Made by a program: the position numbers and the translations under genes. A stretch of 64,000 nucleotides of DNA from Fulvia fulva (lineage: Eukaryota; Ascomycota; Dothideomycetes; Mycosphaerellales; Mycosphaerellaceae). The notes below the pieces were generated by a model. The model saw only the letters and a program-made list of their open reading frames with translations. It was not told where the DNA came from and did not search any database. Below, one piece after another: positions 56,055 to 64,000 of the stretch (within the stretch, counting starts at the first letter, position 1; each line of letters starts with the position of its first letter). The stretch covers positions 1,364,001 through 1,428,000 of the forward strand of contig NC_063021.1 in assembly GCF_020509005.1 (NCBI RefSeq). The letters are read 5' to 3'.

Positions 56055-57740
56055 ATGACAACCATGGAAGTGAATACTTCGACATCAACCATCCTGCTGG
56101 CAGCAAGCAGTGCGCTTGTCCTTTATGCCATTGCCTCGGTAGTCATTGCGAGCTTCTCATCTGAGGCTCGCTTTTGGCGTAAGCAGGAATGGGTCGGTAT
56201 GGGCCAGCAGAAGCGATGGCTCGCAGGATTCTGGGCACGAGTACATTCACTCAAAGGAACTCGGGCAATGGTACATGACGGCTACTCAAGACTGTCGAAA
56301 GAGGGCAAACCCTTTAGCCTGCCTCAATTCAACGACACGCCTTTGTTACTCCTTCCACCCAACAAGATCAAGGATTTGATCGCCAAACCGGACGATGAGA
56401 TAAACCTTCTGATGGTATTGAGAGAGACGCTAGCCACGAAGTATACGGGAGACAACGACTTGGCAGAAGACCCGTTCCACCTGGACGTGGTTCGACACCA
56501 ACTCACACGAAAGCTACCCCTCGTGACGAAAGCCGTACACGATGAGCTCGTGCTGGGTTTCGAGGATCAATGGAAGTTGAACGGCGATGCTTGGACGACG
56601 GTTCCTGCCATGAAGACTTGTATGAACATCATCAGCAGGGCAGCCAATCGAGTCTTCAGCGGCGAACAGCTGTGCCGCGATCAAGCATTTCTCGACCATA
56701 CTCGTGAGTATGGCAACGGTGTATTCCGGAATGCAGCCATCATCAACATGCTTCCCAGATGGTTGCGGCCTTTTCTGGCTCCCCTGGTCACGTACAGCAA
56801 TGGCTCGCATGTGCGGGATTGTCAACGCATTGCCAATCCCATCATCGAAGAGCGCATCGAGCGACTGCGCACTGGTGTGAAAGGAGAACAGAACGTAAGT
56901 ATCGCAGACATTCCGAAATGCTCAGACTGATCACATCACAGACGGACGCTTTGCAATGGGTAATCGAGGAAGCCTACAAACGCAACGACCCAGCCGAGCT
57001 AGACGCTGGTAAGATCTGTCGGCGGCTGGTCCGCCTGAACATGGTTGCCATTCACACCACCAGCATCACAATCACAAACACACTGCTGGACCTCTACAGC
57101 TCGCCGAGAACGGAGGAATTCGTTGAGGGCCTGCGGGAAGAGGTCAGTAGAGTCTTAGCTGCGAATGGTGGGAAATGGACGAAGGCGATCGTCAATGACC
57201 TAGTTCGGATCGACTCAACAATCAAGGAGAGCATCCGGTGTTCCAGCCTAGGAATCGTTGGACTGACCAGGATGGTGACGAGTCCTGACGGCATTGACCT
57301 TGGCGATGGCATCCATGTGCCTAGCGGAGTGAGAGTGGCTGCTCCTATTGCCGGCATTCATCGCGATCCCCGAAACTATGCGAATCCTGACGAGTATGAC
57401 GCCTTCCGCTTTTCACCATCTCGCGAGGTCCTGGGCGAGAATGGTCAGATTCTGGATAAGCGAGCACAAGGCATAGTGACCACTAGCGATGCCTTCCTCA
57501 CTTTTGGACATGGGAAGCACGCATGTCCTGGGCGCTTTTTCGGTAAGCATGCTATTCGACTAACACACTGCCTCATGCTGACAGCCGATTGTAGCTTCGC
57601 AAGAGATGAAGTTAATGCTCGCTCACATTGTCATGAATTACGACGTCAAGATCGCAGGATGCAGGCCCAAGAACTGGGATGTGAAGGGCGCCTGCGTGCC
57701 AAGCCCCAGGGCAAAAATCATGATCAGACCAAGACAGTAG
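56055..57740 (+). CDS. Cytochrome P450 monooxygenase
   Basis: Exons 56055-56894, 56942-57542 and 57595-57740 with introns of 47 and 52 nt, 528 residues. An N-terminal membrane anchor (ILLAASSALVLYAIASVVIASF, about 12-33), a K-helix ESIR motif (KESIRCSSLG), the PERF-like region YDAFRFSPSRE, and the heme loop FGHGKHACPGRFF with the cysteine ligand. The last exon carries MKLMLAHIVMNYDVKI and ends in IMIRPRQ. It is an ER-bound monooxygenase needing cytochrome P450 reductase. The class resembles fungal CYP68/CYP503-like terpenoid-oxidising P450s, but I could not place it. The second intron uses the TAG at 57592-57594. Its stop lies 25 bp from that of the convergent polygalacturonase gene. Confidence 0.95.
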
Positions 57741-57765
57741 CTGAATGAATGTTCATGTCTATAAG

Positions 57766-59305
57766 CTAATTGCTACCATCTTTGGTCGACGTGCAGTCGA
57801 TGTCGTGGAGAAGACTCTCGTCGACCACACCGCAGGTGAAAAGGTTCTCGCTTCCATCAGGAGACACCACATCGATGTCGTTCAACGTGATGTTTGAGCA
57901 GACGTCTGGACTGCTGCATACCACATACCCACTGATGGGATCGTACTTCGTGCTGGTGGTACCTACAGGTTTCAACGTCAGCAAACAAGCGCATTTGATC
58001 AGGAGTTCAAGTACGTACCATGAATGTTGCTGATGGTGATATCGCTAATCGTGAGGTTGCTCGGGAATTCGTTGCAGAGCGTCAAGTTCTTCTGCCCATA
58101 GCACTGCGTGATCTCGATGGCGTAGTCGACGTTGGTGATGGCCATGTCCTGGTATGTGATGTTCTTGACACGGCCAGAGCCACCTCCACCCTGCAGGTCT
58201 CCTGACAAGGCAACTGGACTTCCTGGCCAGACCTTGATGCGAGCACCATCGGAGGCATTCGACATGGAAATGTTGTAGATCTGCATCGAACGTCAGCCTG
58301 GATCCAACACCAACCTTCTCAAATCGACCAATACTGACCAGAACATTTTCCACAATATCCACCTCGCCGACATACTGCCCCAGGCTGCCCACGCTGATCC
58401 CATGACTTCCATTGCAATGCAAATTCTGCACCAAGATCTCCGTGCTATTCGGCTTGAAACTCACACAATCATCCCCATTGTTGATAACAGAATTCTGAAT
58501 CACCACATTCTCACTGCGGTATGTATCCCATCCATCCGTGTTCTTCGCCTCATGCTCACTTTGACTATACCCACTGATCGTCAATCCATCAAACACAACA
58601 TCTGTCGAGTTCGCCACGAGGTTGTACCACTGCGGTGAATACCTCAAGTTGATGTCCGCGATGATTCCGGACTTGAGGCCAATCGTTCCGAATAAGATCG
58701 GGCGAAGGATGTAGATGTCTTCGGCGTACGCATCGTACCTTTGGTGTGTTAGCTGAGAGGCTAGAATGAATGTGCATAGGATGTACTGACCAGACCTGGC
58801 CATTACCATCCAACATGCCTCCACCGTAGACATTCACGTCCTCGCCACCGAGCTGGAAGAAGGTCGTTGCATTCTGAAAGGTCTGGTAGAAGGCATTCTC
58901 CTGCCAGTAGTCGGTATCGTTGGTGAATTGGATGTAACTCTGAATGTCGATATCGACGTGCTTGAGGAACTGGAGGTCTAGGGCGGTGCCAACGACACAG
59001 GTCGTGCCTTGAGGAAAGACAACCTGACCGCCATGGTTGCACTCATGAAGGGCGGATAGTATGTACTCGGAGTCATCGGTAGTGAGATCATCGTGCGACT
59101 TGACGAAGCAGGTCCTGTTTCGGGACGGCGATGCTGGGAGGTCCAGGAATGGTGCATTCGGCTCGTAGGAAAGTTCAGGTCGTTTGGAAGGAGACTTGGT
59201 GCAGTTCTTGGGCAGTGAAGCTTGGTATTCTTGGTACGCGGTCCATGATGCTGTTGCACCAAACGCATGCAACAGCACAGCAGGTATGCTAAGCTGGGAG
59301 AACAT
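57766..59305 (-). CDS. Secreted exopolygalacturonase (GH28)
   Basis: Exons 59305-58791, 58738-58339, 58280-58019 and 57962-57766 with introns of 52, 58 and 56 nt, 457 residues. The signal peptide is about 1-20 ([16 protein letters not shown]). GH28 motifs are complete: [25 protein letters not shown] and RIKVWPG, with the catalytic aspartates and His. The many predicted N-glycosylation sites and the NTDGWD and [10 protein letters not shown] variants indicate the exo-acting class. The enzyme removes galacturonic acid from the end of pectin chains. Phases agree at all junctions. The first donor (GTCAGT, after CAGGTCTG) is identical in sequence to the second. Confidence 0.95.
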
Positions 59306-59975
59306 CGTTCTGGTCAAAGGTGGCGGAGGTCGAAGATGATGCACGAAGTCGGGTAACGCTAGACCTATATATCAGTACAGCGACTATGTCGCACCAGTTT
59401 CCTTGCCACGCAGGGCCAATATACATCCTTGTGCTGTCCCACATTGAGAACATTGTTGTCCATCCTGTTACAGCAGAGGTGACGCTGGATGGGAAGCTTA
59501 TTCGTGGACCATCACGCCGAGTCGACCAGGATGGAGGAAATCTCGGCCTGCTCGGCACAGCTTCGTCCTGACCTCACCTCCAAACCTCCGGTCGAGACAA
59601 GCGATCGCCCCCATTGAAACATGGTTTCGAAGGCGAGACAATGTCTTGATGAAAAGCGCGTGAGCTTGTCGCTGCATTTGTGACCTATACACATGAGTAT
59701 CGCAGCGCTTTATAAGCATTAGCCGTAGAACGATGACGGCGGCTGAGGGTATTGACCAGCCAACAACAAAACAAGCACCACAACAATAGCATCTCGGAGT
59801 CCATCCTTCTCATAGCACCCAGAGTATCCTGTCTCTCGTGCCACTCATACCTCGATAATCGTGAATGTCTATCGAAGCCATTTATCTTCGAACCATAAAG
59901 CCAGACCAGGAACAGAAAAAGTCGAACAATAACGCACAGCCAGCGATGCGTGGGTTGGTGAAGCAGACTGAAGCC
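59306..59975. other. Gene-free stretch
   Basis: Promoter of the polygalacturonase gene and 3' region of the large unknown gene (both minus strand). No other feature supported. Confidence 0.45.
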
Positions 59976-62900
59976 TTAGTGGGTCTTACCCGAGCAAGGC
60001 CCACAGAAGCCGTAGAGCGGAGCACCGTCCATAGCCGACATTGGAATCTGCTCGATGGCATCGGTGACCTCGATGTTGCCACATGGCATCCTGGTTTGAG
60101 GCAGAAGTTTCGCCCATTGCTCGCGAGAGCGTGGAGCCAAAGGTATTGAGCCGCTTCCGCTGTCCTGCTCATCGCCGATCATCCTTGGAGCTTGGTCTGG
60201 TCCCTCGCGAACGCCTTGCTGGGATGGTGCAACGGGGCTGTAGTGAGATGCAGTGTTGGCGTTTCCGTTGCCAACATATCTGATCTCGCGGCCATCGCCG
60301 ATAGCCCAACCAGTTGGATCTCTCAGAGCAGATGCGATCGACCAGCCACGTCGGTTGTGATTGCCGGATGGAGTGCGAAAGACGTTACTGCTCTGTTCTG
60401 GCGATGGTGCATTGTATCGTTGCGAGGAATCCAAGGAGTTCGGTGAAATGGTGACAGTGCTGGGAGAATCAAAAGCACCACAGGAGCCAAGTGCCGGCGC
60501 AGGTGCAGCAGCTCTGCCGAAAGTGACCGATACTTTACGGCCGTCTGGCTCCTGCATGACCCATTGGATGGCATTGGTCTCTGGGTTGATCTCAGGCTTG
60601 AGGACCTGACCTGCCTCTACGTTCCCGCTGGCGCCGTACTGTGCGATCGACTCCTGCATGGCGGCAACAACATCGCCTGGTGACATGTTGATACTGCTGT
60701 CGGAATTGGAGGTTGGAGTCTGATTCTGCATCAAATTTGCCCAAAATCGTTGGTTCGCGGTCTTGGAGCGAATCTTGGTCGGTGACATGCCGGGAAAGGT
60801 ACCACTTGGTGGACGACCACCTTTACACTTGTATTCACGTATCGCCTGGATTGCTGCTCTGATACCCGGATGCAGAGCATTCCACTCCTCGGGAGAGCGG
60901 TAGGAGAACCAGCCTTCCCAGTCAAGAAGACCTAGCTCCTGCTCGATGGTCTTCGGCTTCCACTTGGGTGTGAACTCTTGCGCAGTTGCTCGAAGCGATG
61001 GTACCTGTGAGCTCCGAGCGAAATCTTGACATGCTGACCCCGAGATACGATTGTCATTCGATCCAGTAGCATCTCTATAGAGTTCCGTAGGCTCATCTGC
61101 CGATGAAGTGTTGTGTTTGCGTCGAAGGTGAGGCGGCACGGCCTTGGTCCGAACCCGAGGCGCAGCTGGAACAGGCCTGGGTTCCAATGGCGGCGACATG
61201 TGAGGCGTTTGCGGTAGTAGCTGACGTACCTGCTGCTGCGCTGTCGAGAACGGTGTGGCTTGACTCGTGGCTGGACTGCTTGCAGCAGCTGGTTGTCTCA
61301 GCAAACCAAGGCTGTCGAGCTTGCTCGTTATCGGAATCAGCAGGTGGCCATGGGAGACTCTACGCTTCGCGACAGTATTGGCAGGCATTGGCAGTCCTCT
61401 AGCTTTCGCTTTCGCTGCAAGGTCGTCGACCACTAGGCCAAGTGAGCCGGTCGTAGATTGTCGGGCTGCGTGCAGCTTGCGTGGCATTGGCTCTGGCATC
61501 GAGGTGTGTGGCCGCACGATCGGTACAGCGCTTGACGGTATTGACTTATTCGTAGCAGTCTGCTTCCTGCTAGCCGCGAGCTCTGGGTGCTCATGGCCAC
61601 GGCTTGATCCGAGCGAACGTTCGGTCTTGACGCACTCTCCAGTAGCGATGGAGGTATTCTGAAGCTCGACATGCCCAAACAAAGCGGAAGCGGGATCGCT
61701 GGTTGATGACTGGACTTCTTCAACTCCGCATGGCAGCACTGTATTGATGCGAGGGAGGACATTACGATCGTGGGCTCCGGCCGCACGGATAGCTGGTTCG
61801 AATGAGGTGGGCGTGGGACCCACCAGGGTCTTTTCGCCAACGTGTGTCTGATGCAGATTCCAAGGATTGATCGCTCTTCCCTCGGTGAGGATTGCTACGT
61901 CGGGAGACGACATATAACTCTCGGTAGATGTGGTGCCAGAAATCGCAGAGTCTGGCTGATGAGAGTTCGCGGAATTCATGGCCTTATGTGAAGGTGATAC
62001 TTTGGTGTCAATGCGCGTCACAGACTTCTTGACGCGAGGAGAGGTATGTTTGATGTTCTCCTGACCGAGAGTAGCAACATTGCGAAGGGTGGTCGCTTTG
62101 GTCGGTGACATGTATGAGCTAGTCTTCTTTCGCAAGGTTGGCTCTGCGTTCGTGGCAGTCTCCTTCGAGCTCTGACTGATGAATTGCCAGCGCTCGTTCG
62201 AGGATGGCGAGCTGGCGTCCACAGTACCATTAATTGATGGCGTTGAAACATGGGTGGTTGGAGAAACCTCGGGGCTGCTCAACCAGCCGCCAGGTAGAGC
62301 ACTTCGCTTAGTCTGAAGCTGAGGCAGAGCACGACTAGACTTGGTAGGCGACCCAGCCGGAGACACTCTCGATGTGACAGAGTCCTTGCGCGTGGTGGCA
62401 TCGGCTCGTTGAGTGTAAGTCTTGGTGGGCTGTGCAAATCGTGGCGAACGTCCTGCAAGCGAGGAAGTCTGATCCTTTGATGCAGATGAGCGCTCGCATT
62501 CAGGGCTGACTGCTGATGCTGTGTGCATCTGGCCCTCCGTGGCCATGGCGTCTGTTCTGGATGAACTGGTGAAGCTACCACGAGTGCTTCTGGAAGCTGA
62601 GCCACTCGAGCACATTTTCTGGCTGTGTGTGCCTTCGGTGCCCGCAAATCTCCTGCTGAGCGCATCCATCATGCCAGTTGTAGCCATGTTGGCATACGAG
62701 GGCTTATCTCTGTTTGCATCGGCAGTAAAGGCACGAGGTCGTTGGTCAGTGTTGCTTTGGGCAAGCTCCGGGAAGTCGCAAGGGCTGGGAGGTGGTGGAG
62801 GCGGCTTCGCTTGGTGAGACCCGGATGATCTTGTGTGTTGTTCGTGTGCCTTCTCATGTTCACGCTGCAAGCGAGCGGCAGCGGACTCTTTGGGGGGTGC

Positions 62901-63776
62901 TACAGGGCCTGGGATCCTGGTTCGAGTTGACGATGATTTGCTTTGAGTCTGGTGCTCGACGCCGGTTGGCGCGCTACGCCCTGATCGTGAACCGCTTCTC
63001 AGTCCTGCCACTTGCTGCTTCAGGGTGTCGATGTCTCGCTCAATGGCATCGAACTCAGATTCAGACATGGTGGATTCAACGCTGCTGTACGAAGCGTTTC
63101 GATTCTTGCCGGCGACAACATCGGACAGACGGTCGACAACGAGCTTCGTGGTGTTTGCCGCATGCGCAGAGTCTGAGTGGCGATTTTGATTTGCGGTCTC
63201 GATGGGTTGCTGTGCATTGTCAGCTTTACAGACCTGCCGGAGGCAACAACATTGACTCACCAAATTCTCTTGGTCTTGGTCGTTGACATGTCTGTCGCCA
63301 AAGGTCCCCGTGGGTGGTGTTGTAATTTGACCGCCAGAAAAAAACTGCCTGAGATTGTCACGCACAAATGGCGGAAGGCTGGCCATGTTACACTCCGAAG
63401 GCTCCGAGTGACGCCGGTGTGGTTCCTCGAACTGTATGGATGAGGTGTCTGGTGTATCTCCGGTGGAGGATGCAAAGCTAGTTGGTGCTGATGAGCCAAT
63501 CGAGACGTTGGATGCTGTTGTATGGTGCGAGGAGGAGGATGTTGACATTGTCGGAGAAGGTGAAGGGACATTGGCAGGAGAGCGCGCGCGCGGCGTGGCG
63601 TCCTGATCCTCGTGGGCGCCTCCTGCTTGCGCATGCGATGGAGGCAATGTCGTGGCAGGTGAAATGGTGTGTGCCGAAGATGATGCTGGTGCGGAAGTTG
63701 CCTTGTCGCAGTAGTCGTGGAGTACCGTCTCTTGATGTCTGCAGCCAGCGTAGTAATAGTATCGGTATTTACACAT
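59976..63776 (-). CDS. Large Ser/Thr/Pro-rich protein of unknown function
   Basis: Starts at 63776 with MCKYRYYYYAGCRHQETVLHDYC, a Cys/Tyr-rich start that may bind metal. A 51-nt intron at 63260-63210 (GTGAGT...GACAATGCACAG) is in frame, so the region stays open if unspliced. Spliced length is about 1,249 residues. Most of the protein is disordered, with one short coiled-coil-like stretch (SEFDAIERDIDTLKQQVAGL). The only ordered-looking part is near the C-terminus (LDWEGWFSYRSPEEWNALHPGIRAAIQAI, then NQRFWANLMQ and NAIQWVMQEPDGRKVSVTF). It ends in PLYGFCGPCSGKTH. I recognise no family. A Met at 63956 is in frame but its extension looks non-coding. Confidence 0.75.
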   Translation of the reverse strand: MCKYRYYYYAGCRHQETVLHDYCDKATSAPASSSAHTISPATTLPPSHAQAGGAHEDQDATPRARSPANVPSPSPTMSTSSSSHHTTASNVSIGSSAPTSFASSTGDTPDTSSIQFEEPHRRHSEPSECNMASLPPFVRDNLRQFFSGGQITTPPTGTFGDRHVNDQDQENLVSQCCCLRQVCKADNAQQPIETANQNRHSDSAHAANTTKLVVDRLSDVVAGKNRNASYSSVESTMSESEFDAIERDIDTLKQQVAGLRSGSRSGRSAPTGVEHQTQSKSSSTRTRIPGPVAPPKESAAARLQREHEKAHEQHTRSSGSHQAKPPPPPPSPCDFPELAQSNTDQRPRAFTADANRDKPSYANMATTGMMDALSRRFAGTEGTHSQKMCSSGSASRSTRGSFTSSSRTDAMATEGQMHTASAVSPECERSSASKDQTSSLAGRSPRFAQPTKTYTQRADATTRKDSVTSRVSPAGSPTKSSRALPQLQTKRSALPGGWLSSPEVSPTTHVSTPSINGTVDASSPSSNERWQFISQSSKETATNAEPTLRKKTSSYMSPTKATTLRNVATLGQENIKHTSPRVKKSVTRIDTKVSPSHKAMNSANSHQPDSAISGTTSTESYMSSPDVAILTEGRAINPWNLHQTHVGEKTLVGPTPTSFEPAIRAAGAHDRNVLPRINTVLPCGVEEVQSSTSDPASALFGHVELQNTSIATGECVKTERSLGSSRGHEHPELAASRKQTATNKSIPSSAVPIVRPHTSMPEPMPRKLHAARQSTTGSLGLVVDDLAAKAKARGLPMPANTVAKRRVSHGHLLIPITSKLDSLGLLRQPAAASSPATSQATPFSTAQQQVRQLLPQTPHMSPPLEPRPVPAAPRVRTKAVPPHLRRKHNTSSADEPTELYRDATGSNDNRISGSACQDFARSSQVPSLRATAQEFTPKWKPKTIEQELGLLDWEGWFSYRSPEEWNALHPGIRAAIQAIREYKCKGGRPPSGTFPGMSPTKIRSKTANQRFWANLMQNQTPTSNSDSSINMSPGDVVAAMQESIAQYGASGNVEAGQVLKPEINPETNAIQWVMQEPDGRKVSVTFGRAAAPAPALGSCGAFDSPSTVTISPNSLDSSQRYNAPSPEQSSNVFRTPSGNHNRRGWSIASALRDPTGWAIGDGREIRYVGNGNANTASHYSPVAPSQQGVREGPDQAPRMIGDEQDSGSGSIPLAPRSREQWAKLLPQTRMPCGNIEVTDAIEQIPMSAMDGAPLYGFCGPCSGKTH

Positions 63777-64000
63777 CGCGTCCGCGCGCTGACATGTATG
63801 CGCCTGTACTGAAGTGTTGAATAAGCGCAATGTGTATGTGGACCGGATCGGGAGGGATGCGCAGAAGATCGGGAGGTGTGCGTCTTGCAGCGCAAGTGGC
63901 TCTTCTTGGAAAGTGCGGTGCGGTTGCAAGGATGAGATCGAGTTGGTGGCAACCACGAGCGGCGGTTGGCAGGTGGATCTACTAGCGCGGGAAGGAGCAG

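Noticed and set aside
50255..57740. Secondary-metabolite gene cluster
   Set aside because: No backbone synthase, transporter or pathway regulator in the window; the neighbours are unrelated housekeeping and secreted-enzyme genes.
61200..61700. Plus-strand frames inside the large unknown gene at 60-63.8 kb
   Set aside because: Antisense shadows of a long open coding region.

Overview
The window looks like a chromosomal piece of a filamentous ascomycete, probably a plant- or litter-associated dothideomycete-type fungus. The evidence is short GT-AG introns (mostly 45-60 nt) with CTAAC/CTGAC-like branch sites, single-copy fungal genes (a Nup2-type nucleoporin, NOP58, a PDK1-type kinase, an Arp10-like actin), secreted fungal enzymes (GH72, GH28, S8, CE16), and repeats mutated in the style of repeat-induced point mutation (RIP). 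The species cannot be named from the sequence. Layout: positions 1 to about 16,600 are a block of wrecked transposable elements with no live gene. It holds a minus-strand Tad-like LINE cut by a plus-strand LINE (14-bp target duplication), then a chromodomain-type Ty3/Gypsy element with matching 185-bp LTRs and a TATAA target duplication. The integrase of that Gypsy element is cut by a 5'-truncated LINE (13-bp duplication). CA and TG dinucleotides are nearly gone while CG is kept, so the block is RIP-like but not extremely AT-rich. It ends abruptly beside a COG7-like gene. Positions 16.7-48.8 kb are gene-bearing: a COG7-like gene, a subtilisin-like protease, a secreted Pro/Thr-rich protein, an actin-related protein (Arp10/ro-7 type), NOP58, a GH72 glucanosyltransferase, a pseudokinase, a PDK1-like kinase, a frameshifted SET-domain gene, a CE16/GDSL esterase, a small unknown gene, a dienoyl-CoA isomerase-like gene, a large FG/RanBD nucleoporin and a small SCP2 protein ending in AKL. 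Positions 49,064-49,850 hold a second, separate RIP-affected element: a Tc1/mariner-like non-coding copy with 40-bp inverted ends and TA duplications. Positions 50.2-64 kb carry an isocitrate lyase/PEP-mutase family protein, a membrane protein with a disputed exon or in-frame stop, an NAD(P)-dependent reductase, a cytochrome P450, an exopolygalacturonase and a long disordered unknown protein. How the genes work together: there is no operon and no convincing biosynthetic cluster. Housekeeping genes (Golgi tethering, dynactin, snoRNP, nuclear pore, PDK1 signalling, peroxisomal lipid metabolism) are mixed with secreted wall-active or host-active enzymes. The P450, reductase and ICL-family genes are neighbours, but no backbone synthase lies in the window. 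Exon boundaries were inferred by eye from reading frames and splice consensus; none was tested against transcripts. I found no clearly new biological system. The most instructive points are the nested, precisely bounded elements, the CpG-sparing RIP-like signature, and several genes whose reading frame depends on unusual splicing or is broken.
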